DNA of 64,000 nucleotides from Topomyia yanbarensis. Lineage: Eukaryota > Arthropoda > Insecta > Diptera > Culicidae. A program made the position numbers and the translations under genes. Location of the stretch: the NCBI RefSeq assembly GCF_030247195.1, contig NC_080672.1, positions 403,513,037 through 403,577,036 on the forward strand, in the 5' to 3' direction. Positions 10,500 through 23,483 of the stretch are shown here, piece by piece. Below the pieces are notes generated by a model. It was not told the DNA's origin. It searched no databases and was given only the letters and a program-made list of their open reading frames with translations. The stretch's first letter is position 1; each line of letters starts with the position of its first letter.

Positions 10500-12347
10500 C
10501 TTTTCTTCTACTTTATTAGTCTGTTTTTGTTGTACTTCTATTACTTTGCTTTTCCACTACTCGTGTATACCTAAAATAATATCGGTCAATTTATACACTT
10601 CTAATTAATCTCTGCATCTTTTTTATGTTTATTCGGCTTGTTATTTTTTCCTTTTCTACTATATCTGTATATGAGATAAAAGCATATTATCTCATATACA
10701 CTCACAATCTCTCTTATTTATAACGTACAAATGCTCGTGGCGTTCGCGATAACACAAACCTGATCACAAATGCGAAAATGCAATTGCAATCATCCGTACT
10801 TACGCCCGTGATCTCGCCAACATTAAAACAGCCCGGTAATTACGAGAACGTTTTGATACATATTTGTTATGTTATAACGACATTCAATTAGCAAAGGACT
10901 GGAAGGTGTGAAATATTTTTCAACATTAAGAGCCATAGTACTCAAGGAAGAGTAAGGATTTTAAGGAAGAAAGTTTAGAAAAGCGTGGATCATATGAGCA
11001 AGCTTAGAATTTTCCGACGACTTATCCCTTTGTCTTCTACCGCAGCAGTCAGGTTATTTTGGTAGTTTAACTCAAACATTTACAAACGCAGTCTTGAGGA
11101 TTAAACCACTGTTCGCGCGATCATGAGTCGATCACGTCCGGTGGTCCCTACCCTGTGTCCTAGCAACCTAGCCTCATGCCGTCAGTTGGACCAATAAAAA
11201 AATTGTCGGTCATATCCACTAGACTACATGCTCTACGGCGACATGATACTACTAGTGATATGGAAGAACTCTCTTCTAGTATCTGAGCCGTACACTGAAA
11301 ATTAAGCATCAGATTCACGGTCCGCGCGAACACATGCGAAGATGCGAATGGCCACACGATTATAAAATCGAATTTATACACGCGAAGTTACATACACGCT
11401 AGCACAAGCGACATACAAACGCACACGGGATCGAACACGTTAACGCACAAACACTCGAGCGCCTCGCGATGATACATGCGATCGTAGGGACTTCCCGTAC
11501 ATATCTGAGCCGTACAATTAATGAATATCACATTCAGAATCACGGTCCGCTGCAATTGGCCTTAAGAGGTTACATACATTTTTATTTAAAAAAATCGAAT
11601 TTATTTATTACTTTATCTGAAAGTACAACTCCTTGAGAATATTTTGCCAAATTTTTATAGAGATCCTAAAAATAGATTGAAAGTTAGAGGGCTACCAAGC
11701 GCGCTTCGTCTACCAAGAGCTAACTTGAAATTTTAAATTCTATTATCTAGAAATGTCATATACCCAAAAATGCTTTTTCCATGATCACGATTGCCGAAAA
11801 ACCACTCAATCGAATTTCTTCAATGGATAGTAATTAATTTTTCTCGTACCTTAACGATTCCTTTTTTATGCATAAATGTGTTGTAGATGATAATTTTTAA
11901 ATACAATTTTTGGAGGTTGAAACAGCGATTTTGTAGCAATACCGTTCCCGAATGCAGGAAAAAATTATTTACTCAACTAATCGTTTGAGTTTTGGGACTT
12001 TAGTTGATCTATTGGTATTCAATCGTGATCACCGCAATCCTCTTAAATAAAAAAGGGTTTAGGGGAAAAAGCCATAACTCCGCCAATTATTAATATATTT
12101 TTATAAACTAATGCTTGTTTATTTCACTGAAAAATATACTACCAAAATACCATAAGTTTGGTTTAATGCAATCATTGCTCTATGCCTTTACGCAAATTCA
12201 AACTTTCTTGGCATTTTTCTCACAAAAGAAATTTAATACCCTTTAAGCAGTATTTCAGTGGATGTTACCCGGCTCGTCTGCAATTGTAGTGGGTGATTCT
12301 GACGGGGATCTCTTCCGAGACCCTAACTCTACAGCAGCTCTCGATAA
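10500..12347 (+). mobile_element. Element D copy 2, with an insertion
   Basis: Lacks the first part of the 5' module but matches D copy 3 from about 10510 (GTACTTCTATTACTTTGC; TCGGTCAATTTATACACTTC). It has one tandem unit with ACGGTCCGCGCGAAC, TTTATACACGCGAAGTTACA and CGAACACGTTAACGCAC, then the 3' module. The 3' module is broken at about 11575: GGCCTTAAG is followed by unrelated AT-rich DNA until about 12240, where the module resumes (CTCGTCTGCAATTGTAGTGG) and ends at an A-run near 12344. No coding frame. Confidence 0.75.
11575..12240. mobile_element. Insertion inside the D copy 2 3' module
   Basis: About 665 bp of AT-rich DNA between CCTTAAG and CTTTAAG, which could be a target duplication. 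TGATCACGATTG near 11780 has its complement near 12030, a weak internal inverted repeat. No recognised family. Confidence 0.45.
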
Positions 12348-13670
12348 AAACTTTAGCGGTTTTCAACCTCAAACCGTATGTGTAGCGTCCTGTGTCTGTT
12401 TTCTTTAGCATTAGCTTTATAATTGCCCAATGCTTTTCTACTGTGTGGAGCAGTGTAATTTTGCCGTGGTTCTACTGTTGTAACAGTAGTAAATCTGACC
12501 AGAGCTTCACTGAACCTTTTCGAGTCTAATTGAAAGGAAGTATACATTTCTCTTTGCACTCTTGCGTATAGAGCTTAAAATTCATTGTTTTGTTGGTGAT
12601 GAAAATTTATGTTTTGAATCTGCAGCTTCAAATTCCTTGCCAAATCATCGGTTTCTAAGTGAATTCATCGACGAAAACAAACTTGACTTTGGTGGGAGCA
12701 TTAGCCCGTGCTGTAGCCAAATAAAACGTTTGTTCGGGAACCGGTGTAGCCTGCTCGCTGACGGATTAAGTACTATTCACACGATACATCAAGCTTCCGT
12801 CACCGGTACGGAACGTCAAGATTACTTACATGCAATTAAATGAAAGCATTCACACACAACATCAACGGCACGGAACGTTTTGACGTACGTCACGTTTGAA
12901 CGGACACAAGGGAAATGCATTAAAGCTGATGTATCGTCTGAATCGTCCTTTATACGAACGGTATAACTGCTGACAGTCCTGGGTTCCGATTGATCAACCT
13001 CAACATCTTCGAGTTCAGTTGCCTATCCAATGCTGTAGCACGATATTTGCTTTGAATCGTCTGGATCACGCTTACGATTGAGGGACCGCTGGCGAACATT
13101 CTCCATGATTGGTACTACAGATTTCAACTTTACGAAGATATTTCGGATTGACCTACGTGGGTGCGCAGGATCAATTTTACCTCTTGTTTTCCATTTGGCG
13201 CACCTTTTTTAAATACCGTACGTATCGTAGCGAAACTTTTTTACCTTCAAAACATTCCAAATTCAACCACTACAAACGTTCGGATTCAAAGCGGACGAGG
13301 CTTTACAGTCGTTTACGGTTTCGAGTATTTTGTTTTAATGGTCGTTGCTGGTGTGCCAATAGTTTGCTATTTGGCAGAAGATTGTGAAGTTTTTGGCTTT
13401 ATTTTTGTGATAGAATGGTTTCTGCGCATGGTTTTTATCAGTGAAACTCTACACGGATGAGACACGTGGTAATCTGATTTTCATAAGTTCTCTACGTTGT
13501 CTGAGTGTAGAGGTGCCATGGGCCGAGGTTATGAAAGGTGAAATAGTGTGAACTATCAATACTTACATTCCGTTGTGAATGCTTGCTTCGGAATTGTAGA
13601 ATACGGAGAACCTGCCATTTAACCCAATATATTCTGATTCCTGATTAGCATTCCTCCCTTTTTCGAGTTT
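12348..13670. other. Unassigned sequence
   Basis: Non-coding as far as I can tell. The minus-strand phrase NYTAPHSRKALG near 12430 resembles NFTTPHSHRAVG at about 37820, suggesting a shared repeat of unknown type. The 12700-13400 part looks single-copy. Confidence 0.35.
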
Positions 13671-13766
13671 GAAAAATCTCTAACCCTTTATGCGGTACTG
13701 GAAATCGAACCCAGGATAGTTGCGTACAAGGAAATCGATTTACCAACTACGCTATGCAACCCCTCG
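13671..13766 (-). mobile_element. SINE fragment (Feilai-like)
   Basis: Minus-strand tRNA-like head: box A near 13751-13741 (TAGCGTAGTTG) and box B as GGTTCGATTTCC. It reaches the GGGTTAGAGATTTTTC block, and the 3' part is missing. Diverged from the copies at 5503 and 19284. Confidence 0.8.
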
Positions 13767-16700
13767 TACTTGAATCTTCATAGTCAGAATAGTTCTATTG
13801 TTACTAGTTACCATAGTCGGAATTTTTTTTTTTCATTTGCCAAAATCAGCGAAACTGACGAAAGAACGAAGCTTCTTTTCATACCACTAGCACTTTGCGA
13901 AATCGAAAATGAGACAACGGGCTAGGACAAAGCAAGCATGCAGCGGAGCGTTTTCATTATTCTCTCCGCATGCTCGTTTTTGCTTTGAGATTCAGAATGA
14001 GATTGGTAACTTCGATGTTGAGCTTACTGCTGGGGAAACGAAAATACACTAGTAACGGTATTTATTTGTCGATGCTCAAATCTGTAGATTTGCGAGCTAA
14101 TGATGGTATTGTAAGACGGAAGCCTGATCGGTGTGCATATTTCTCATTTTAACTATGTTCTAGTTGCATTATTAGATGCACATTGCATTAATTTCATTTA
14201 ATGAATGAGAATCGCAAATTACTGAGCATGCATCAAAACGAAATTGAAATTTCGGATTGTCATAGGAAAACGAAAGTCGCTGCTGCTGCTACTCGTTTTC
14301 GTAGAATCGAGAGAGGAGGGGACATCGGCTTCATTGTTTCATTTTTTCATGCATTTAGCGACGAAAGAGGCATAGAAAGGACGAAGATGAATTCTCTGAA
14401 TTTCGTCGTTCATTGAGAATTTTAGGCTCTGCTAGTTACTGCTTGAAAATTCTTTCTAATTTGTTCAGTATTTGATACCAATTTCTCACATGCTCACAAT
14501 AAAAATAGGTTTTCCGTCGAAAGTTCCGTATCAGTAAGATTATTCTGATTTTTAGATCTATGTTGCAGTTATGATTTAAAAACATAATTTGAGTAAGACT
14601 CGCACGATTCCAAACAATTCCATTCATCACTGTAAGCGCACTGAGGAAAAACTTCTGTCCCCGTGCCAAATTGTCAATGACGTGATAATCAACATCATTC
14701 CGGTCGGCCAGAGTCGTGTGGACGTGAATTGCTATCAAATGCCATATCAGGGGAGGTAGCCCAACTCGGACCCAACTCGAACTCGGTTAGGCGGTTGAAA
14801 TTCGCATCGATTTCGTATTCCGAGCACGCACATTATTTATCCGTCCGGTTCGACCAGAAGCAGACAGATCCCGGCGAAGCCTACATAGTTAGTTAGCATA
14901 AACGAAATTTAATTTTGCGTTGCCGCATACCTCCTCTTCGGACTTCGGATTTCAGCGGAGACACGTGTTCACAGGGAGAAATAAGGACCATGGAGTTGGA
15001 CCAATTTGTGGGGGTGGTGGTGCTTATCGGGTTAGACGCGGTATTTGACGCACATTGTTTAGTGTGTTGGGGAGGGGGGGGGGGGGGTTGGATGTTGTTG
15101 TGAATGGGATCAGAGTGTTTAGCGAGCGGATATTTTTAGATATTTGCTATTTTTGGATTCTCTCATTTCGTCATCACATCAAGTGATGCTGGAGTGAAGA
15201 TTGTCATCATAGTTAGGATCAGGCAGTCATCGATGCCGAATGCGTAGGAGGCATGTTGGGATGAGCCGCCTATGTCAGACGACATCTAGTTACAATGTAT
15301 CGCTGAGTGGGTTTGGAAATAAATATTATTGATAATAGTTGTGCTGATTTTCTTCCACATCAGAAATGGTTTACAATTTCAAATTGCCTTTTGGAGCTAC
15401 TAGATAGCTCCTACCTTGCCTTGATCCTGAGAAGTATTATAATAAAATTCTTTTGAGAAAGGCAAAAACCGATGTGATAGATTTAAAATACGTAAAGTGA
15501 AACTACAAATTCAGCGTCTCACTTTTCTTACTTAACGAAGACAGCCGACGCTGCTCAAACTAGTGTGTTCAAACGGGTAACAGGACTAGAAGGGCTAAGA
15601 TAGATTAAGGAACAGTTACTCTACATATACACACTAATTGCATAGGTCTGGCTGCTTGACGACGCAATAGCTACGGAATCCGAGACGTAGTTTGTGTGAT
15701 GGCGCCAGTGTTATATTTGATACAATTCTCAGATTTCTGTCGATGCAGGGAACACGAAACATGCTGACCAAAATGTTTATTCTTGGCAATTGCGAAATAG
15801 AGGCGACTGTATTCTTGTAACGGCTTGGCTTATATGCAATGCTGCATCTATTCTTTGAATCTGGCAAATATTCTTGGCATAGCAAGAATGAACTAAAAAT
15901 CCTTGCATGTTCAAATCGATGTTATCCCCATTGAGCTGGGTCGTGTTGCTTACTTATTAAACAGATCAAAACGGTAAGCGCATGATTCCTTGACAGTCTT
16001 TGACGCACAAAGAAACAGTACAGCTGTCTGCTGTGTTATTTCAAAATCTGACTCACCAACATTGTTGACATCTGACAATACTTGCACTCCGTTTGAGGGT
16101 GTCTTCTCCATTCCTTAATTTAGAACAAGAGAGTTCGTACGTTCATTGTGACAAAAATGTTTCCCATCGATGTCTTTGTATGCACCTCAAAAATAAAATT
16201 AAAACTCCCGACTGCAACTTTCAAATCTTGCTCAATTTTAACTGAACGTTACCAGCAAATTTACATCGACAACGTGAAAAATTAAACCTCCATCATTTGT
16301 TGCACGTTCCGGTGGACCCAATTGCAGTGTATTTCATCGTCATTGTCACAGCATGTCAGCTCGGTCATGGCCCCGAAACGAATCGGTCAATCTTTTTCGC
16401 TTCGATTGCGGTTTAGGTGCGGAACCGACCACACATCATGGGGGTTCCTCGAACGAAACAGCTATCCTCTGCTTGCCCAGCCGAACCAATCGTGTATTTC
16501 GTAAACTTACGTAAAATTCGCACACAGCGTTGTGCTGTCCGTCGTTGTCGGAAGAAATAGCCGGCAGTGAAAAAGAAAGTAGGTATACCGGACGGATGAC
16601 CGGCGGCAAAAGTCTCGAAATGTAATTAAACTAGGCCAAATATATTGGTAATGATTTCGGTGCCGTCCGTCTGGGTCGGGGTTTGGTGTGTGTGATTGAA

Positions 16701-17990
16701 GGTGCTGCTGATGGCTGCCGTTGAAGTATGTTGATTTTACATATCCTATACTGAAAGAGAAAGAGCCGCGAAGCAACAGTTGCGGTGCGAGTGATTTCTC
16801 CATCCATTGATCGATAGCAGCAACACTTGCGCTGATGGTTTTTTGACGATGAAAAGATTTAAGAGTGTGGCCTGCGGGGAGAAAGCATCGTTTGCGAAGA
16901 GTGATTGTAGTTTTTTGGCTAGTGCAAAAAAGTACCGACACGCTGTTATATCATTGATTGGGTTGACTGGCAGTCTCGAGCCGTCTTAGTCTACTTAGTT
17001 TGAGTAATGTTTTCCTAAATTAAATTAAATTTAAATGTTCCTAAATCAGTAAATCACTTCAAAATACAGTCAGATTTTGTGTTTGGAATTCATCTCATCA
17101 GTAACTACCACCAAACTTGGGACCAGTTTGACGATAAATCAAAACTAAAGAAATTAATTCGAATTACAAAATCCAACTTTATTTAAATTAGATGTTGTAC
17201 CCTTTATGCACAAATTAGGTATCTTCTAACTGGTGCCAATTTTGTACTAGTTTGCGTTTATAGTCTAACTAATCTCAACTTGGTGCTTATTACTGATGAG
17301 ATGAATTCGAAACAAAAAATCCATCTTTATGCATACAGTTAATGAAACGGTTGCTGCTGAGTCTCGTATGAGCTTGAGCTTGTGCAAATATGAAAATAAT
17401 AAAATAAATCAATTTACTGTCAGTTAGATCCTCGTTCTATTATCGTACAGCATGTTATTATCGCTATTGTTTGTGTTCATAATCGGAGTTCTTGTTTGTT
17501 TCTTGCTATGGCGGCTCACCATTGTTCATTCACCGTATTCGGCGACTTCACTGGTTTTTGGTTTGATTTCGTAGTTGAGCGAGTATTCGTTACAAGATTC
17601 ACATGTTGGGATATACCCTAGATGCGTAACCAGAGTGGTCTGACTATATGTTATGCCGTGGATTGATTTGCTTTGGATGGTTAGGTATGCAGGTTCGGTC
17701 AGGTCACAACGCGAACTCCGTTGGGGGAAAGAATTCCTTCAAGTATCTTCTTCACTTCTCCGTATTCTGACATGTGTCGTTTGGTAATGCACCCAATGGT
17801 ACGCGAGGCCAGATCATGTAGTCGTACCTCATTGTTGCCATCATCTATATAGACTGGTCTGCTGACTGCAATTAGTCATATTCGACGACGATGCAACGTT
17901 CAGTGAATAATAAGTCTACTTGGGTTATGGTCCTAAACACAACCGGTAGTGTGTTTTAAATGGTGAAATTGCAGAGTGCACATATAAGAT
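13767..17990. other. Mostly single-copy-looking non-coding DNA
   Basis: Over 4 kb without a repeat recognised elsewhere in the window. Frames such as the one at 16507-16941 (minus, 144 codons) have no recognisable domain and I do not call them. A run of 14 G lies at 15074-15087. Contents otherwise unknown. Confidence 0.4.
15074..15087 (+). repeat. Poly-G run
   Basis: Fourteen consecutive G after GGGGA. A likely source of sequencing-length error and a possible quadruplex former. Confidence 0.85.
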
Positions 17991-18230
17991 CTAGGGGAGA
18001 GGGGGTAACAATGAAACACATTTTTCCTACGATTTAAATTTGATGATAATACATGTTATTTGTGTAGCTAAAAGTGGTACTTAGAGCCACTTTGTTATTA
18101 ACTAATACATATATTTTTTCGAGCTGGTGAAACTCGCGGGAAATAATGTTTTATGGGTAATAAACAATGTACCAGTGTGCCCCATAGGCAGGTACTATGA
18201 AACACGATGTCGTCTATAGTGAAATATTCT
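17991..18230 (+). mobile_element. Possible MITE (GGGGGTAACAATGAAACAC type)
   Basis: Words such as GGGGGTAACAATGAAACAC and GTACTATGAAACACGATG resemble a common insect MITE class in which the motif 'GGGTA..ATGAAACA' is repeated near the ends. Boundaries not established. Confidence 0.3.
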
Positions 18231-18639
18231 ACTTGTAAATTTTATTATTTTGTTTTGACGAAGGATGATACTAACGCTTCGAATTAAAGTTATATGCATA
18301 ATAGCTGCAATCCTGTAAGAACAGACAATTTTTACAAAACTTGTCCAAATTTACGAATTTTGCACTATATGAGTGGTATTTACTGTAGAAAATCGGAACC
18401 CATTCACATTTTGAAACAGACAACAAAAACAAAAAAACAATCACTGTTGCCCATACGCCATCGTTTCACAGTTACGCAATGGGTCTATTTATGAAAATTA
18501 TGAAATTACACAGAACCATGACAAGTCACCAAAAAAATGTTTGTTGAGTATAAAACGCTATATATAGCAATAGACTAAACATTTAATCGATGAACTTACA
18601 AAAATAAAATAATGTTTTTCGTTGCAAATTTACTCCGGC
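18231..18639. other. Unassigned AT-rich sequence
   Basis: No recognised feature between the possible MITE and D copy 3. Confidence 0.4.
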
Positions 18640-21585
18640 TATCACCCCTCCCCAAAGTTGAGGGGTTTGACGGTACTGCAAACATCATCAAGCATATTGC
18701 GTGCATCAGTGCTACAGAACCTCTGATAGACAATTGCTTTAAGATGGTTATTGCATTACGCCTCGATAGTGGTGCGTAGAGGAGGCCGAGAGGGCTTATG
18801 CGCCTTTTTTATGTTCTATGTTTCTTCATACTCTGCACCTGCGCATGCCAACGCTCAACCACTGGACTGGCGGGTAGACGTGGATTGACTTTTGCTGTGT
18901 GCCGTGTTTGCAAATATTGTTCTGCAATTTGATGGCGATATTCGTGGATGTGGTTTCTTTTGTACATCTATTAGTTTGCTTTTCCATTATTTATGTGTAC
19001 CAAAATAGTATTGGTCAATTTATACTCTTCTAATCAAGCTCTTTGTAACTTTTTTCTTTATTCGGCATGTAATGATTACCTTTATTAGTATATATCTACT
19101 ATACGCTATCTATACTCTTATAGGTACAAATGCTCGTGTCCTTCGCGATAACACAAATCTGGTCACAAACGCGACCATGCAATTGCAATAAGCAACTCAT
19201 ACTTATGCCTGCGATTTCGCCAACATGAAAGCACCCCGGTAGTTAAGTAAATGTAGCACTTGTAAACTTCCCAATGCGGTCTCGGGGGTGGGCGTAGCGT
19301 AGTTGGCAATTCGATTGCCTTGTACGCAGCGCATCTGGGTTCGAGTCCCGACCCCGCACATAGGGTTAGAAATTTTTCATAAGAGATTTTTCTAACCCGA
19401 AGAGGCGAATGACCTTAAAGTTAAAGCCTCTATAAAAGTAATAAAATAATGCGGTCTCAAACATTAAGCCACGTCCGGAAGTCTTTCCTAACGGTCTGGA
19501 CTAATGCCTTCAGTTGAACCAATAAAAACGTGACACTCATATTCACTAAACAACACGTTTCATGGTGATATGACCTGGAACTCTAGTGATATGGGGAAAC
19601 GGACTCGCTTCTACCATCTGTACCATACACTAAAGCATCATATTCACGATCATTCAAGAATACACGCTACATGAATATAAAATCAAAATTATACACACCA
19701 AGTCACATACACGTGACAAACACGTTAATATACAAATGCTTCAGCCCTTCGCGACCATCCACGGCACCTACACCCGCGATCTCGTAAACATAACATCCCG
19801 GTGATAAAATGAATGTCTCTTCTATAAATTTTCAAACGCGGTCTCAAGCGTGAACCTAAAAACTTCCTCGCTCGCATGATCACGAATCGGTCACTTCCTG
19901 AAATTTATATCGTTGGTATCAGCAGACTAGGTCCATGCCCTCAAATGGACCAATTAAAAAAGAAAGCTCTCATATCCACTAGATAACACGTTACATGCCG
20001 ACATGCCCGGGAACTCTAGTGATATGAGATAACTCACTCCCTGTCAGAATGTGAATTTCAGACCGGAAACTAAATATCATAGTGAAGGTCCGCGTGACCA
20101 TCTAAGAACGCACGTGAATATGTGAATGGCCACACGGTTATAAAATTCAGTTTTGTACACGCGAAGTTACAAACACGTTAACAAACGAACGCTTAAGCCT
20201 TTCGCGATGAACAACGCACACCAACGCCCGCGATCGCGTAAACCTAATAACACCCCGGTATTAAGATGAACGTTTTAGCACTTACGAAGTTTCAAACGCG
20301 GTCCCAAACTCGGACCTACAAACGTCCGTGTTCACGCGATCATGAATTGGTCACGTCCGGATATCATTGTCCTCCGCCCTAGTAACTTTGGTCCATACAT
20401 TCAGTTGGATCAATCAAAAAAATAATGTACCTATCCACTAGACAATACCTTCCATGGCGACATGATCGGGGACTCTAGTGATGTGGAAGATCTCACTTTC
20501 TCCTGGCATCTGAGCCATACACCAAAAACTAAGTGTTAGATTCACGGTCCGCGCGCGATCATCCAGGAACACACGCGAGTATGCGAAAGGCACACGGTTA
20601 TAAAATTGAAGTTACATACACGTTAGCACAAGCGACATACAAACGCACACGCGATTGAACACGTTGACGTACAAATGCGCAAGCCCTTCGCGATGATACA
20701 CGCGATCGCCCGCACATATCTGAACCGTACCATGAATATCACATTCAGAATCACGACCCGCTACAATTGGTCTAAAGCAGTGTTTTATTGGGCGCGATTG
20801 CCTGTCTCGTCAGCAAATTGTGGCATGTGATTCTGACGGGGAGCCCTTCCGAGAACCTAGCTCTACAGCTCGCGTAGGACAACTCCCGAAAAAAAAACGC
20901 TGTCTCAAGCATTAACCTATCGTTCGCGCTATCATGAATCGGTCCGAAAGTACTTACCCTCGGCCCTAGTAGCATGGGTTCATGCCTTCAGTTGGACCAA
21001 TCAAAAAATGACGCTGGTATCCACTAGACAACTAGACTAGACGACATGACCGGTAAGTGATATGGGAGAACTCACTCTCTTCTAGCATCTGAGCCGTACA
21101 CTGAAAAACATCGGATTTACGAGAAGCACACGTCACATATAAACGTGGCAAGTGACATACAAACACCCATGCGATCAAACACGTTAACTTACAAATGCCC
21201 GAGCCCTTCGCGATTATGCGCAGAGACACATGCAATTGCGATCATTCACGCACAACTACGACCAAGATTTTGCAAACACAAAAGCGCCCCAATAATCTAG
21301 TGATCGCTATAGCACTTCTAGTCTGATTAACGCGGTCTCGAGTGCGCACATATAAATGCTCATACCCACGCGATCGTAAAGTCCCTACGCCCGCACATAT
21401 GAATCGTACAGTCAATATCACAATCTTAATCACGGCCCACTGCAGTTGGCCTTGAGCAGTGTTTTAATGGGTGACATTTCCTGTCTCGTCTGCGATTGTA
21501 GTGAGTGATTCTGATGGGGAATCATTCCGAGAACCCAACTAACTCTACAGCTCCAGTAGAATAAATCTCCAAAAAAAGAATCTCT
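18640..21585 (+). mobile_element. Element D copy 3, longest copy
   Basis: It starts with the 5' module (TTGAGGGGTTTGACGGTACT; CTCGATAGTGGTGCG hairpin at about 18757; T-run after GCGCC), then a type-specific AT-rich stretch to about 19110. Tandem units follow: CTCTAGTGAT recurs at 19581, 20014 and 20473, spacing 433 and 459 bp. Each unit holds a TCCACTAGACAACACGTT-like block, ACGGTCCGCGCG, TTATACACGCGAAGTTAC and CCCTTCGCGATGATACACGC. The 3' module occurs twice, at 20766-20890 and 21432-21583, each ending in an A-run. A SINE is inserted at 19284-19447. No coding capacity. Confidence 0.85.
19284..19447 (+). mobile_element. tRNA-derived SINE with target-site duplication
   Basis: Box A TAGCGTAGTTG at 19295-19305 and box B GGTTCGAGTCC at 19338-19348 match the Pol III consensus. 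It is flanked by AATGCGGTCTC at 19273-19283 and 19448-19458, an 11-bp direct repeat that is single-copy in other D units (ACGCGGTCTCAA). This proves insertion into an existing D element. Ends in an A/T-rich tail. Confidence 0.92.
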
Positions 21586-21780
21586 GAACAGATTTTTTCC
21601 GTCTAGTCGAACAAGCTTGATATCCCAGGCACCAGAAGCACACACAAACCGAAGAAGATGAACCTCTTCCTATGCTATTGCTATCAACGATCTCGTCTAT
21701 TAGATTGAAAATTACCCATAGAACCTAATAACCAAGACCTCTTCGTACAGGACCCAGTTCGTACATTTTAGATTACTATA
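21586..21780. other. Spacer between D copy 3 and element E
   Basis: About 195 bp, no recognised feature. Confidence 0.5.
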
Positions 21781-23403
21781 CAGTGTGTTTGGTTCATGGT
21801 TAAGAATCTCTCGGGGGGCGATAGACTGTCATATTTGGAGAAAAAAATTGTTCTACACATACCATCAAATCTCAACCATTACAAAGTTATTGAACTTTTT
21901 GTATTAAAAACTTATTTGTCTTAAAATACCTCTAACTCAAAAAGTATATTTTGTACTTCAAATATTTTAGGTCCACTGGGAAGGTGAGAAAATTTCGCAT
22001 TGAGTGATGCCCTCACATGTTTCAGCTAATGAGTTTAAGTAGCCTTTTCAAAGTAATTTATTGAAAATTTAACAATTTTAATCGATTTTTCGTTCATTTC
22101 TTGAAAATCCTAATAATTAACCTCATAGTTTTAATAATCCAGATTTTTAGTCTTGAAGAGCTGCATAATTCGTTCTTTGACATGATACACTTACCTTTTC
22201 TTATTTTCATGAGTTTGGGTTATTCAACTTGGATATTTTTATCTCATTTTCACTAATACCAGCTCTAATTGAAAAAGTATGACACTTATTGTATTTTTTT
22301 TCTTTTTATTCGAAAGCCGGGAAAATTGTACAGAGAAAAATGTATTAATACCTTTCAGTTAAGTGAATTTAGTATTCTTTTAGAAGTAAATTAGTTTAAA
22401 GTTAGTGCTATTATTAGCATTTTCGTTAATTTTCTTTAAATTGTAAATAATAAACATCACCATTATTATCATGGAAATAATGCATCTCAGCAAGTTCTAC
22501 AGTTCTTTCTTTGATTCCATCCAATTATCTCTTTTGGTTTCGACGCAAAATCGTCTTTATCACATCGTTTCATATGCAAAAATAACGATTTCGAACCAAC
22601 TACATTTGCGGCGAGGTCATCTTGTGTTAACTATTAAATAGCAGCAAAATGAAAAGAGATATAGACAAAGTGTCAAATAAAAAGTTATAGAGAACATTAA
22701 GGGGCATCAAATGAACAAGAGTAACGATAAATTTTGTTGATTAATAAACAGAATAATTAAAAAACTATCCAAAAAACACAAATTTTGAGTTATTTCGTTA
22801 GTAAAAAATCATTTAGTACTCCTAACTAAAAAATATTTGTACATGCACTGATAGGACATTTTCTCAGCTTTCCAGTAAAATCTTGTAAATAACGATATAA
22901 AGCATATTTTTAGATTAAAGTCTTTTAAGCACTTGCAAGTCGGTTACACGAAAAGTATAGTAATGAAATTACAAAGAAATGAGAAGAGATAGGAATATGA
23001 CGTCCAAGAACAAATTATGAATCGTCCTAAAACCCAACTTTTGGATAATGGATATTGCTACAATTACACTTCATTATTTTGAGAAAATTAGCAAAAACCT
23101 CCTCAAAAACACTAACTTTTAGCTGCTTTACAGCTAAAAGGTAATTAAAACTAATTAACTAAAAGATATGAGAGCACCAGTCAATAGGAAATTTTCTCAC
23201 CTTTCGAAAGGAACTAAAACATTTAAAATACAAAGTATACTTTTAAAGTTAGAGGTATTTCAAGACAAATAAGTTTTTTACACAAAAAGTTCAATAACTC
23301 TGTAACGGTTGAGATTTGAGGGTAAGTGTAGAACAATTTTTTTCTCCAAATATGACAGTCTGTCACCCCCCGAGAGATTCTTAACCATGAACCAAACACC
23401 CTG
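21781..23403 (+). mobile_element. E: 1.6-kb palindromic element, Tc1/mariner-like ends
   Basis: It begins CAGTGTGTTTGGTTCATGG after TA, and ends CCATGAACCAAACACCCTG. The inverted arms continue inward through TTAAGAATCTCTCGGGGGG, CAAATCTCAACC and a GGTGAGAAAATTT block, for at least 250 bp with good identity and further with weaker identity. The right flank is TT, not TA, so either that base has mutated or TA duplication does not apply. AT-rich and without coding capacity: a non-autonomous fold-back element. Confidence 0.8.
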
Positions 23404-23483
23404 TTTGAAACGGTATCTAGTGAAACCTTTTAATGATCAAAGAGGATTTATTTATGATCAGATGACGATAGTTGGTTAGCTCG

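Noticed and set aside
16507..16941. A 144-codon minus-strand frame
   Set aside because: No domain, no similarity that I can recognise, and low-complexity His/Ser/Thr composition. It could be tested by homology search, but I do not call it a gene.
19284..19447. A possible tRNA gene, given good box A and box B
   Set aside because: The sequence lacks a cloverleaf 3' half, has a long SINE tail and is flanked by a target duplication, so it is a SINE.
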